From Setaria digitata (Eukaryota; Nematoda; Chromadorea; Rhabditida; Setariidae): a stretch of DNA of 64,000 nucleotides. Below are positions 22,360-35,200 of this stretch, in pieces. Position numbers and translations under genes: made by a program. Under the pieces are notes generated by a model. The model was not told where the DNA came from. It was given only the letters and a program-made list of their open reading frames with translations, and made no database searches. Where the stretch lies: NCBI GenBank assembly GCA_003640385.1, contig RCAB01000268.1:23600-87599 (forward strand), read 5' to 3'. Numbering within the stretch: the first letter of the stretch is position 1; every line of letters begins with the position of its first letter.

Positions 22360-24677
22360 GGCGAGCAGTGGTGGTTGTGGGTGATGATGATGATGCAAGG
22401 AAAAGCAAGAATGAAACAACGCGCGGCTTATTTGAAAACAGCCGCGCGATTGGATGCTATAGCGGATGCCTATGTATTATTGGCTGATGACAGTGACAGT
22501 GTTGATGATGATGCTGATGATGATGCTGATGATGCTGATGATGATGATGATGGTGATGGTGATGGTGCTGATGGTGATGTTGATGGTGATGATCAGTGAT
22601 AGTTGCCATCATTGCTTCACACATAGGCGTCCATCTGAAAAGCGCAGCCCGGCACCATCACTAGTCTCGAGATCAATCATCATCACTATCATCATCATCA
22701 TCACTATCATCATCATCATCATCATCATTGGACTCTTTTTCCACACTATCATCGAGACTTGCTTCCATAAGCACTCTCGTCTTTCAAAAATTTTCGGATT
22801 ACATATAAATATTCCCTCTCCCTCCCTTTCTCTCTCTCTCTCTCTCTCTCTCTCCCTCCGTCTCTCTCTCCCTCTCCTTCCCTTTCCCTCTTCCTCTCGA
22901 AGAGAAAATTTCTGGATGCTATGTGAAAGAGAAGAGTGAAAAATGGATTTTCGATTGTACCATCGAGTGAAATGTTAGTTTCATGGTATGCATGCATCTT
23001 TTATAAATAGAAGTATGTCTGTATGTGCATGCGTGTCCGTCCGTTGCGCATTTTCGTATGACAACAAAGCATAGAAATCATATATATGTGACGTGTACGT
23101 GAGGGCATACGTTGCGCTTCTGCTGACGTGTACGTAAGAATAATAATTTGACGTATCTACTAATGTTTATTTTAAAATGTACAAATGAGGTAGCACTCAA
23201 TTTGTTTTCATGTCTTATTTAGTAATCAATAATGTTAATTAGCCTGGAGGTGTGTATGGTATACAAATGATGACAACTGATCAGAGCTACTTTTTTTTTT
23301 TTTTTTACCCCTCGAAAGTAGAATTTTATTTGAATTTGTCATTTTAAGGTCAAAGTTCATGTGTCATCTTGTGCTATAATAAAAGCAAACATATTGATAT
23401 CAGCACTATTGATCGTACTATTTGACATTTCACTGCTACGTTACATCTTTGAATTAGGTAAATGTGATAGAAAATAAATAAATGTTGTTCTTGCGATAAT
23501 TTTGTCGTGTTATGGAATTGATTTAATTATGCAGCTGATCAGATGGTACGTGATCGGATGTTTAAATGGTCGTGATCGTGATAGAGAGGATGATTGCAAT
23601 ATTCCCAGGAAAAACATGATATTACAAGATGTATGGCACTCAGTAATATCAGATATAAATTACTGTTCATTAATTTGAAAATAGGTCGTTCCTTTCGAAT
23701 TACGAAATATTCGGATTAGCATCGATCAGACATGTGATATGATATACCTTGTGGAGCTTGATTAAATTTCCCAGAAATATCTCTACCTGTAAAGCATTCT
23801 TTCTATACCTTTAATATGTAAATTACCTGAGTTGAATTTCATAGGAGCTTGCAACTTTCAATTTAAAAATCGATTTTCCTCAAACAGCAATAAGATACAT
23901 AGAAGTCCAGGAAACAAAACTGTGTCCAAATTTCTCGATCCATTTTTTGCCTCATTTCATGAACTGCTGCAGATATTACTTTGATATTTAGCAAAGGAAA
24001 TGAAACAGCAATTTTATTCAGAGACAGTGATGGTAAATTAATGAGTCGAAATCATTTAATTACAGATGAAGTGATAGAATTTGCTTATAAAAAGATTTAA
24101 CTATAGGAAATATATTGAACAGCAAGTAAAACAAATGAATCTAAAAGGAAGCGCGGGGTTATCCTTCAATTTCATATTAATAAGAAGAGGAAATTTTAAG
24201 GTATAAAATTAGACTGTTCAATTGATAACATTTAGATGAATTATTAAGGAATCTAAAATTTGACCTTTAGAAGTGTAAAATATTCATAGTTTTAGTCTTG
24301 CATATGAACAGAGTAATTAGTACAAACGAAAGGGGATGATAACTTTAGGTGATAATATCCGCAATATTATTTTCGAATTCTTAATTTCGAGAAAGTGTGG
24401 AAAAAAAAAAGTGTAATGGGAATGTAAATGGATAAGAGAGGAAAATGATATGAGATCCATTTTTTATTAGGAAAATTTCTTTTTCAATTACATATTTTAG
24501 AGGGAAACATGTATGTTTGGTGGATATTCATGAAGTATTTCAAAATTCGAATTGTTGAAATATTTGGTAATTGAATAATTATTAAGATTAGATAGTGTGA
24601 ATATTTTTCGTTTTAAAGAAGAAAAGTGAAAGTTGAAATGGATAAATGTATAGATGGCTTCTTGGTTGATATCATTG
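21446..24677. other. Repeat-rich upstream region of the HTH gene
   Basis: No convincing exon. The stretch contains a poly-A tract of about 36 (21727-21762), a GTA/GTAATG repeat block (about 21985-22080), a GAT/GGT microsatellite (about 22300-22600), an ATC repeat (22680-22730) and a CT repeat (about 22806-22880). Open frames across these are poly-Asp, poly-Met, poly-Ile or Arg/Glu artefacts. Confidence 0.6.
22300..22600. repeat. GAT/GGT trinucleotide repeat block
   Basis: Two GAT-rich blocks flank a short, more complex segment (about 22397-22490) with GCGCGGC and GCCGCGCG. An Asp/Gly-rich open frame runs through it but lacks any non-repeat domain. Confidence 0.75.
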
Positions 24678-27401
24678 TCAGTTGTTGGATGCTCCACGTG
24701 TGGCTACTGCTGGTGCTGCGCCTGAAAATAATAATTTGTACTGATAAGCGATCGGTCTTTTAATCATGATAATATCAAAAGAAAATTTTCTCTTTCCTTA
24801 AACTCTCTTGCAATCCTTAAATGTTCCATCATTACTAATATGATTAATTATCTATAAAGAGAAAAAATTGATATTTCTGGTCAGCGGTTACCTGTTTCTG
24901 CTGCATTCGTTTGTTCACCTGCCGGATTTGGCTAAAAATTCATGCCAGTAAATGAATGAAAAGAGTCTATTCCTTTTTTTCTTCTTCTTCTCCTTCTTCT
25001 TCCATTACAATTCTTATTGTTATTTAAATTTTTTTTTTCATCCAAATAATTTGCCTTTTTATTGAAATCGGAAAAACGGAATGCATTTCTCGGACTGAAT
25101 GCCAATTACTTAATTCATCTCTCCAATATAGCATACTTTTGATGCAGTTGAATGGCAGTAAATGCTAGCTTTCCAACTTATTCGTTTTAATTAATTTAAG
25201 GCTTTTAGTCCTTTTTTTTTTTGCTTTTTGTTTGCTAAATTTCGCAAATCGCAAAACTATAATGAAGAATGTAATTTTCTCAAAAAATAAAAAAGAAAAG
25301 AAAGAATAATCAAATAAAAGTACAAAATTAATGATCTTTTTCTCTATTACTAATAGTATTTTAGGGAGTAAAACAAGAAAAAAAAATGAGAATAAATATA
25401 TATTTTTTTTCTTAGCCAAAAGTTTGCGATTAAAATGATCTAACAAAATACTTCATGTGCTAAAAATGTACTTCAGGGAATTTTAGCGATCTAAAAATTT
25501 TACCTCTCAAGTTTTACCTCAAAAAAATTAAACAATTTCCTGAAAAATCCTATTTGTAAACTAATATATCGTATTTAAATTTAAAAAAGTATGAGATGAG
25601 GCAAACATTAGTTGTAGCTGTTTGAGCGCCAGAATTTGGAATGATTTTGCCAATTGCTACATTCGCATATTCTTTGGTTGTTTCCGCTAAAAAAGTTTTT
25701 TCTTTTTTTTTTTCGTTCAATGTGAAAACTTTTTTTGCAGTAAAATTATCAAAAAACTTAAAAAAAAGAAATTTGATTAAAATTTCAAATTTTGAGAATT
25801 GAAAAGTTGGTGAAAAGTATTGGCTTATTTCCTCACAGTGATAATGGTTAAGTAATGTTAACGCATAACAGGAAAAGCACACTCCAAAAAATTTCTTACT
25901 TTTTAGAAATCGTTTTTAATTAAATCAGAAATTATCATATGATATATTATTGGCTCTTATTAGATGGCAATTACTAGTGTTAGTTGCATGTATGTTAATA
26001 TACCATTTTTTTTTTTATCAGTCTGATTGGAGTCATTCACTGATAACTTAATGTTAACCGTCCGTTTTAATAATAAGTATTATGTGGTTGTGATAAGAAG
26101 TGATACCGCGAATTTTATGATATTAAAACAGTAAAATACTGACCCGCCGTTTGCACAACTTCCTTCGTTTTATTGAATAATGATTCAAGAGCATTTTTCT
26201 GCAAATTTAACATCAGTTGAATTATGCACAACTAATTAGACTAATTAATGATTAGAGATGGGCTTTTAAGCTGAAATGATTTCGAATAAATTGTTGTAAT
26301 TAATCAGTGCAATAAATTGCAACTAACCACTTATTGGAATAATTTAATTTGCACAACTAAACTCAAAAAGATTAACTCGCTAATTTACTGATATATTCAT
26401 GCAAAAATTATGCTTCTAAAAAAAAAAAGTTATCAATGATATGAAGTGATTAATGCTAATCAAAGATCGATGAAAGATCGAAATGAAAAATGTTTAAAAT
26501 GGTGTAAGCTTTGGAGTAAATAGCAAGAAGAAAATTGAAATGATTTTCTTGAAAATAAATTTTTCTAGGAATTGCTCCAAAAATTTTTGGATAATTGATA
26601 AACTTAGAGAAATGTGACTAAGGCAAGGCATAAATTGAATTACTTTTGGCTTATCTTCGGCTAAGTTAGGTAGATATAAGCTAAAATTAACATATGAAAA
26701 GGAAAAAAAAATTAGAAAAGCAAAGTGATTCATTTATTTAGTAATTCAATTCACTGTTATTCTCTATACTTTGTGATTAAATTAAATATCGTCTCTTTCT
26801 CATGGATTTAAATCCCAAATGATAATTCCAAATGAAATTTATCAGTGAAACAGTGAACGCTATCACAAATATCATACTCATGGGGAATATGCAATCTTTT
26901 AAAATGATTGGATGATAAATTTGCCATTTTAAGTGGAAGAGAATTTTAACGATTGTATACTATTTATGTGTAAGTCTATGGTCAAAAATGATTTATAAGC
27001 GAATGAAAAAGAAAAATTTTTCCTTTTTGGAAAAAAGTTTAGCCTTAAATTTTAAATCAATGAGAGGAAGAGAATTCAATCTTTTGACTTTGCAAAATCA
27101 AATATTGAAATTTTCTCATCTGTTTCTTCCTTCCTTCCTCTAATTTTTTTTTTTCTTAAAAAAAATTTATTCCGTACTGTGTCACATTTTCTCATCAAAA
27201 TCCTCCATTGCTGAAATAATTTTAGAGAACATAATAGTTCATTTATTTGCTTACTTAAACTTTCTTGCCAAATAGAATGTGGCAACGCTGTAATTAGACA
27301 GACTATGCTTAAGTTAATTAGACTAAGACTGCTAATGACAGAAGAAAGATTAAGTTAGAGTATCAGGTCTGCTAAAATAGGTTAATTATGCATGTAAATG
27401 T

Positions 27402-27434
<33 letters not shown>

Positions 27435-28503
27435 TTTGTTTTTAATTATCTCAGGAAAGAAATTATCAGTATGGGTGATTATATTTTTCTAGTGAGAGAT
27501 AAAAAAAAATACACACACACAAATGGTACCCTCTTTCAATTGCAATCTTCCACTTTATCAATTCGCAGCTGATAACCAGTGATAGTAGAAATTTTTGCAG
27601 CTAATTAATTAATTGAATGGGCTAGAAAATTGGTTCAATTGCAAATAACCATTGAAAATAATTTAATGTTTCAGAAAAGCGACAAATCGAATGAACTGAT
27701 AATGACGGAGGAAGGAAATGAGTGACGAGCTAAGGTGATGACAGAAATTGGAAAGAATTTAGTTGCGAGGAGATATGCAAATGAGAATTTTACATTTAAA
27801 AAGGTTCGTGTTAATAGTATAAAAAATTCTTTCGTTAGAGAGGAATGGCTATGTGCAATAAATAAAATGAATTTTAAAATTTGAAATTTCCCATTGAGGC
27901 TTCAACAAAAAGTTCAAGAGGATAATGTTGTAAGATAATTAAAAGGATAATGCATCAAGATGATTTGAACTAATTTTCCGTTATGAAAAACCATCTGAAA
28001 CAGGTTTATACCATTTCTTTACGTTTAAACCTGAAATAGCTGTAGGTGCGATGATGTTTTACACGTACACTAATGGCTAAATTAATACCTAGATGATTCA
28101 AAATTAATTCTCTTAATGATAAAATGTAAAGTAAAATGCTGAAAAAAGAATGTGATTGAAGAAAAAAAAGTGAGAACGATTTTATTTATGATCGATTTAA
28201 CATATTTTGCATTCTACATATTGAATTAATTTGTGAAGAATATTTGATACGATAGTTTCGGTATAAAAGGTATTTGCTATCTTCATCTTAAATCATATTT
28301 TATTATTTTGATTACTATTATGAATAATAATAATTAAATACATCATTACGACTACGAATAATAGCTAGTATTAATGTGAAAGCTTTTTTTTTTCCTACCT
28401 TTAATGGTTAAAATGTTTTGCTATAAAAAGATTTGAAAAAAAAATAATAATAATAATAATGAGAAAAAGGATTACATACCGCAGCGTCACCACCACCAGC
28501 CAT
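24678..28503 (-). CDS. 80-aa protein with synuclein-like 11-residue units, function unknown
   Basis: Five small exons join in phase on the minus strand: 28480-28503 (ATG), 26144-26198, 25607-25686, 24892-24931 and 24678-24721 (TGA). The product is 80 aa, with no signal peptide or membrane segment. After MAGGGDAA comes a predicted amphipathic helix, with two adjacent 11-residue units at residues 18-28 (KTKEVVQTAAE) and 29-39 (TTKEYANVAIG). The KTKE-x-V core resembles the synuclein repeat, and the spacing also resembles group-3 LEA proteins. After KIIPNSGAQ the tail is Ala/Thr/Pro/Asn-rich and probably disordered. I do not recognise a family. Five in-phase exons with matching GT/AG sites and a uniform composition argue that it is real. 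The 2.28-kb first intron is long for this window. Confidence 0.78.
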
Positions 28504-29879
28504 TGATATTATCCTTTTGATTTCGTTATCAAATTAATGAAGTGATAACAAATAAAGAAGCAAAAACGAAACACTTCAAAAATTGATGATTTCGATTTGA
28601 ATTTATATGCCTTAGGCCAAAGCACACACAACCAGACAGATAGCAGAAACAGGAGAAAATATGCTTTTGGCTTTAGGCTTAGTTGTTTGATTCTGGCTTC
28701 CTCCCCTTTTCCCCCTTTTTTTTCCTTTCCTCTCCTTTTTTTCCTCTTAGCTAAGCTCATATTCGTCCTTCTTCTCTGGCTTCTGGCTCTGGCTCTTTAG
28801 GCTTTCTAAGCTTGAAAAACCTATAAAGGGAGGCCAGATTGAGATCAATGTGCCTAAGCTTTAGAATATATGACAAAAACATTGGAGAGTATATAGGTAT
28901 ACTAAATGCATCTAACTATCACTCTCCTTCGTATATGTATAGTACTTGATCATCGATTTTGATGTTCATTGTAAGTTTACTTTCTTTCCGCAGATAACAG
29001 CCTGAGGTCTTTAACGTGTCCTTATTTCTTCATCTCACACTCAAATCATGTTTTCTCTATTCAGTAGTAATGATGCTGCTGCCACGAAGGCCTTTATTCA
29101 ACTTCCTTCTCATCACAATCCTAAAAATTCACAGAGAAAATTCTCTGCTTCTTTAAAGACCAACTCCACAAACAAGTCAAATTTGTATTCTCTCATCAAC
29201 TCCAATGAACTTTAACCAGAACAGAAATACTTATACAAATATGACATGACCAAGTAAAGGTAGAACCAATCAATTAGTTTTGGCCATGGCCCTACACGCT
29301 GGCCAGCTGTCGTCGACTTCATCGCAGCGAAGCCAATTCACTTTTAGTGTCGCTAATTTGAAGAAATCACGTCTTCAGTTCCTATTTTGTCAACAGGTCA
29401 GGTGTTATTAGTGCTACTCAACATTTCTCAACTTTTAGCCATGTAAAAAGTGAACAGTTTGATCCGTCCTCAGAGGTGCGATTAAGAAAACAATGAGTGG
29501 TTTATTTCTAATAAAAAAATATGCATTGTGTGTAGTCATAACAAAAATTATAAAAGCGGTGCATTTGCAAAAATACAATTCTAGAATCCCCATATGAAAC
29601 CTTGAAGACGTTTGGAATTACACCGGTGTGCGAAATATACAAGCGCATTAAATAAGGACATAAAATAACAATATAAATTCTTTTTTACAGAAACATCATA
29701 AACACTAAATAATACAAAGACGAAAACTGAAGTACACAAATACCAAATGAGGAAAAAAAAAAAAAAAACCAAATCCACAATATATTAAGATTAAATTTCT
29801 ACTAGATGCACTGGTCCTTAAGAAATCACTTCCACAAAAATCTACGGAACTTCAAGACAAAACCATAAATACACATATT
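28504..29879. other. Intergenic stretch, one short ORF only
   Basis: Promoter side of the 80-aa gene and downstream of the ATF4-type gene. Several short words of the type GGCTTTAGGC/GCCTAAGC recur near 28610-28860. One clean 55-codon ORF is listed separately. Confidence 0.5.
29048..29215 (+). CDS. Candidate small ORF (55 aa)
   Basis: An ATG-to-TAA frame of 55 codons with mixed composition (starts MFSLFSSNDAAATKAF) and no homopolymer artefacts. A ttctttccgcag acceptor lies about 55 bp upstream. No family is recognised and no neighbouring exon could be attached. It may be a small gene, a UTR exon or chance. Confidence 0.2.
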   Translation: MFSLFSSNDAAATKAFIQLPSHHNPKNSQRKFSASLKTNSTNKSNLYSLINSNEL

Positions 29880-31910
29880 TCATAACCGCATCGTAAGTTT
29901 CATCAAACTCTTTAAATAAGCAACTTCCTTTTCCAGCCAGCTCATTTCAGTTTTCAGTTCCACGTTACGCAGCTCAAGCTCACGCAGTTCCTGCTTTTTT
30001 CGTTTTGCTTCCTCACGAAGTTTACCTGCAATTAAATAAGGGAATTACCGAATATATCAGTAGACAGCTATTGCATACAAGTTAGTTTTGGAACAACTTC
30101 ACACTGCCATCATAACCCCTTGAACCGACAGCAGAAAGAATATTTCTTTTAATGCGGTTCATTAATAAAAATAATAAATACATCTTGAGTACTTCAAATC
30201 ATTAATTCAGTTACAATAAAGTATATACAGTCGATGCTTACCTCTGTATCGAATTGCTGCACAGCGATTTTGCTCCCGTTTCCGTTCACTGACACTCCCA
30301 AAACAGGACTTTAACGCTGTAAACTTGTGCCCATTACCTGACTGAAAAATAGTAATACCTTTTTCGCAGACACTGCTACACAAGGTCTTTATCTCACTTA
30401 GATGTGCCAGCTAAAATTATTTCCACCAATATTGCTAGTTCCAGCAAAAAAAAATTTCCAAACGTATTCTCAAGAGTTTAACCTTTGTTTTCAAACAGTT
30501 TTTTACAGGAATAAAACGATCCAGTTTAGTAAAAAGCTTAAGCTCATCGGAAGGGGACTTCCTCCAGTCATTTATAAGTAGTTTTTAAACGCAATCTGGA
30601 AAAATAGGATAGTAAAAAGACTACTGAAATTGCTGGAAACAAAAATTATCAAGTGCTCTTTAGCAGACTACAAGAGTAACAATGCCGCATGCAATATAAC
30701 TGAAAATATATTTGTACCCATTGTCAAATAGTAACTTGAATAATCACATTTTCAAAATCTTCACTCACCACTGTAGCGACATCGATATTTTGCAATAAAC
30801 TCGTTTCATGAACAGAGGAGACAGTGGGATTAGTAGTAGTACAAACATTTATCGAAATGTCCTTTGAAAATGGCGATTCCGATGTGCGTTTCTGAATAAC
30901 AACTACATCACTTTTTACATTAAAAAAAATATAAAACTGCTCAATGAAAATTTGAAAAAACATATCTTTAAAATGAAATCATAACGCTTTATACCTCATT
31001 ATCTTTATCTAACACCAAACTGTTAATGGTTTTTCGTACTGTAACCGGTTCCCGAAGAGAGAAAATATTTGGATCAGTATCAATACAAACGTCTGCTGGT
31101 TTCGTTGAAGCATTGTTCTGAACCAATGACGATAGCGTAACGGATTCCTAAATATTTAGAAGCACAGAATAATGTCAAAAAAGTTCCATATCGATGATCA
31201 CATTTCTTCTACTATAGTGAATTAACAAGAAAGACGCATACCCTTCAGTCATAAATAGAAAAAAATCTGCAGCAAAATACGAGAAAAACACTAAAAAAAT
31301 TACTGGTGAGAACTTCATTCAAAATTTGCCTGTTCTTTATTTCGTTTTCAGAAGAAGTTAGTGCAATAACTGGGGCATATTCTCTTACTTGTGATGCAAC
31401 AGCCGTTACATCGATACTCTTCATGCTAAAATCATGGCCTGAATCCAAAGTAGTAATCCCATAAACGTTCATGAATTCATCAAGCCAAGAAATATCACTG
31501 TCATCGTATTCACTTGTTCCACTGTCACTTTCACAACTGGATGGGAAGCGTTCTCCATCATTTTGCACTATAGCTGATGAGAAACCCGATTCAAATACAT
31601 CCTCTAAATTTTTGCCCACCACGTGTACTGATGAAAGCTTAGAACCGGTGCTTGGATATCTGAAATTAGTCGATGGAAAAACATTTTGAATGATTAAAAA
31701 AAAATCTTCAAACCCCAGCAATAACACTATCGCATACTCAACAAGCATCAAAACTTGACATCCAGTCACTATCACAGAATAAAAAAAGGAATACCTAGTA
31801 GTTTTTGCAACACTGTTGTCATCGTAGCCTATGAAACAATCCAACAGCAAATTGTCTGTTTCTGGGGAAGGCACGCCCCAGAAAGGTACTACGCAAAATT
31901 TCTCGTCCAT
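29880..31910 (-). CDS. atf-4: ATF4-type bZIP transcription factor
   Basis: Minus-strand exons 31795-31910 (ATG), 31389-31659, 30995-31147, 30769-30891, about 30242-30342 and 29880-30025 (TGA). The last two encode a bZIP: basic region REQNRCAAIRYR (NxxAAxxYR signature), then a leucine zipper (ELRELELRNVELKTEM, EVAYLKSLM) that ends the protein, as in ATF4. The N-terminal part is acidic and holds DSGTS near residue 84, like the beta-TrCP degron of ATF4. ATF4 activates amino-acid synthesis and stress genes after eIF2-alpha phosphorylation. The leader carries an overlapping 59-codon uORF (separate entry), the hallmark of ATF4 control. One problem: a run of five A (30300-30304) puts the upstream part of exon 5 out of frame with the bZIP. 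It could be a one-base error or a mis-chosen acceptor. Confidence 0.86.
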
Positions 31911-32202
31911 CACTTCTAACTAAAAGAGATATGGATCTTAGGAAAATGAAATTTTCCCAATGAATTATTCATTAATTCAGAACAAAATTTAATCAATAAC
32001 TTTAAATAATTCTAATCAAGTGAGCTGACGTTAACAGCTTTTAAACTGGTAGTGTTTAAAATAAAACTTATGATGCTAACGTTAACCAAGAGACTTGTTT
32101 TAGTAGCATAGTTACGAAAATACCTGGTGCATTGTATTGAAAATACTTCGAAAGAGTTACGCATGCAGAACTAAACAAACTGAAGAAACTGGAGAAAGCC
32201 AT
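31819..32202 (-). CDS. 59-codon upstream ORF overlapping the ATF4 start
   Basis: The ATG at 32202-32200 has G at -3 and G at +4. The frame runs through 32124-32202, a gtattt donor, and the 31919 acceptor (ttttag), then reads across the atf-4 ATG in another frame and stops at TGA 31819-31821, 92 nt inside the coding sequence. Total: 59 sense codons. Vertebrate ATF4 has an inhibitory uORF2, also 59 codons long as I recall and also overlapping the start out of frame. The expected action is that ribosomes translating it miss the atf-4 start unless reinitiation is delayed by eIF2-alpha phosphorylation. A ttttag acceptor 7 nt before the uORF start could receive either a spliced leader or an upstream exon that might hold a first short uORF. 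Confidence 0.7.
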
Positions 32203-32209
32203 GTCGAAC

Positions 32210-35200
32210 CTAAAATGATCAAGAACACGTAGTTACAAACTTGAGAGCAAAAAGCGTATATGATTAAATTGCCCGTATGAAATTAATCATAAGCATCATT
32301 AATCCTTCCTGATTGATTCAGCTTGAATAAATTATTTCTAAAGTCCACAAGCACCATAACACTATTGATAACTGCTCTCTTTCTTTTACTTCTGCATTTC
32401 TCACTTAATTAGCAAATTAAGAGAATATGCAGTAGAGGTACCACAGATAAGCATAAAGCAACCCAAGAATGACTAATTTTTTAAATTAAACTGTTCAAGA
32501 AATAACAAAAATGTAGCGCTAACCAGCTTATTCGCTTTGTCCTCACACGGTTGCGAGTAACCATTCAAGCACAGGACAACATTGCGCTGCAGAGTAGATT
32601 GTAGTTCAGCTTAAATCAATATGCATATATAAAGGTCAGCATTATTTGAACTCATATAAGTGTACAATCTCTGTTGCGAAATATACTTCTGCATATAATG
32701 GAGTGGAACACGTTTTACGTCTCTATCATCGAATCACGCATAATCCCTTTCACGACCAGATAGAGTCAACTTTCTTCGAAAAAAAAAAAAAAAAAAACCT
32801 TAACTGCTATAAAAAACAAGAAAAATGAAGATGGCTATTCTGCATAAAGTAAAAAACTAGCAGCTGCCACTGGGCCTATACATATCACAACACTTTCCTA
32901 CACACCTCTCAGAAAAAGCGAAATCTCTCATCGCATTACGTACAATAAATTATCGACATACATACAAACACACGTGCACCACGCAATTCACGCGAATATA
33001 AGTATGGACACAGAACGCATAAACGCAGGTACGTGTAGCAGGTACCCATTCACGCAGTCACCCGTGTATGTATACTCACGTCTAGCACGCACACGCGTGG
33101 ACTTGAACGCAGCGCGCGCACAATTCCAACAATCGCATATCATCGTCGCGCAAATGCGGCTAGAGGAGCGTTTTCTCCTACTCAATGTGTCAAAGTTGCA
33201 TATAGCCAGCAGGAGCTCCCAAAATGCAACGATTATTGTCTCCCGCAAGTTTGGTTCACTTAAACGAATAACGCAGAGTTGTATGGTTTGCATTTTACGA
33301 AGCAAGACAAAAGAATAGCATACTGTTTTCGTTCTTCTCTTCGTAAATTCCGTACTCTATAAGTTTTTCTATTTCATTCTCATTTTCTCTCGATGTTATG
33401 CTTTCTTGTAGTTTCTAGACTTTAAGAATAATTAGCAAAGTGAGTATAAGCCTAGCTGCAAATTCTTTCTTTTGAGACTTTTGGTATTTGCATTGTGTTA
33501 GTAGTTTCATTTTCTCTCTCTGTTGCTCTTTTTCTATTGCCACCTTGTACTTTCCAATATTGCGTTATTCTTTATAGAAAGGTATCATTCCTGTTGCCTC
33601 TTTCTCTCGCATGCTATTTTTTATTCTTCAAATTTAAATTCAAACCTGTGACTGGTTGTTGCTTCTTAATTTACATCGCGACAACAGAGAATTGAAGAAG
33701 TGCGGCGGTACCGTCGCTTCTATCGATTTTCGTCATGCGCGTGACCCGTAGACTTTCGTGCCCATCAGTTCACGTGGTCCGTGAATTTTCATAACCACGA
33801 TCTTAGTAACTCGTAAATATTCACACTCACCTACTTGATCTGTATAGGTAATCCGTGAACTTTCATATCTTTCAGTTTACGTGTTCCATGAACTTTCTAG
33901 AATAACTGCTATTAATTTTTGCATTAAAATATGAAGATTTCATTTATATTAATTGCAGGAGAAAGTGATATGGTTGTATGGATTGTAAATGGTTACAACG
34001 TCTCATTTTTCGGCACAAAAGAAATGATATCAATGAATAGGTTAGTGTTTAATTATTGCCAAGAATGGTTCATATTTGCTTGTTCTTATTTATAATAAAC
34101 TTTATTACCGATATCCTATACTTAAATAGTTTAATCATAATATATATCACCATTTACATCTGTTTTTTTTTTCATAATAATTTACATCCTGCATTTTTAA
34201 GTTGCTCATCAATAATTTTTATTTTCATTTTAGTTTATTTGCTTTTTAAATCAATTATTTGGATATTTAGTGCCAGTTTCATCATAGCATAGTTTTTCAT
34301 ACATCTGCAAATGGTCCAAAGTAAAATATTGGGCGTTTTGTACGAAATGAGATATTGCGTTATTTAGCTAACCAAACACCTACGTATCTAAATGATCAAT
34401 AACTACGCTTATTTATATGCGTGTTTTGCTGACTACCATCGCGAGAATATCCCATGACGGCATCGTTTCCTTCAATTATCTAGCTTAAAAGTTATACGAA
34501 AACTGGTAAATTTCATGCTTATTTGGTATCATTATCATACAAACTTTTTCTTTTTATTTAAAATACTTTTACTTTTTTCTTCTCTTCTCACATCGAGTTT
34601 CACTTTTTTTTTTATCAAAAACTGCATTGTTAAAACCATAATTATTAGATCCGATAATTCTTTATGAATTTTTGGTTCATAATGGATCTTCCTTTTTTCT
34701 TCCACTTTTAAACTCTTTGTTTATGGGATAATTTAGGAACTTGATTATCGTGTTTAGACCAGATGAAGTTGTTAATCCTAAATTTAGTTGAGCTAATTAG
34801 AGGAAATTTCGTCTTAATAGCATGAAATGTAGGTGCTCACACACCAAAAAATGTCCTGAAATGGTTGCTCCAGATGTTTGACAAGACAGCTTGTAACTGT
34901 AGTTCGCCTTTTTTTTCTTTTTTTTTTTTAAAGTTATAAATCATTTCAGGATTTCTTTGATCTTCAGCCATTTGTCCTCGTTTAACAGTTGCTTCCACTC
35001 AATCATTCATTAAAATGTTTGGCTTTGGCTTTAGGATGATGGTATTTGCTGGGCTAAAATTTAACCTATTCGTATTTATTCGAATAATTCCTAGTATCTT
35101 TTTATTTTTCAAAATGTTAGCTTTTCAAATATCTCCGATCGTAATCCTTCATCAACCGTTAGCTATTATTAAGATATCTTAAATTCTGCTCTGTATTTTT

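Noticed and set aside
22282..22939. Asp/Gly-rich and Met/Leu-rich open frames
   Set aside because: They are products of GAT, ATC and CT microsatellites; no non-repeat domain is present.
33959..34040. Exon-like segment with a good tgcag acceptor and gttagt donor (starts MVVWIVNGYNVSFF)
   Set aside because: No preceding or following exon in phase could be found in the 5 kb around it.
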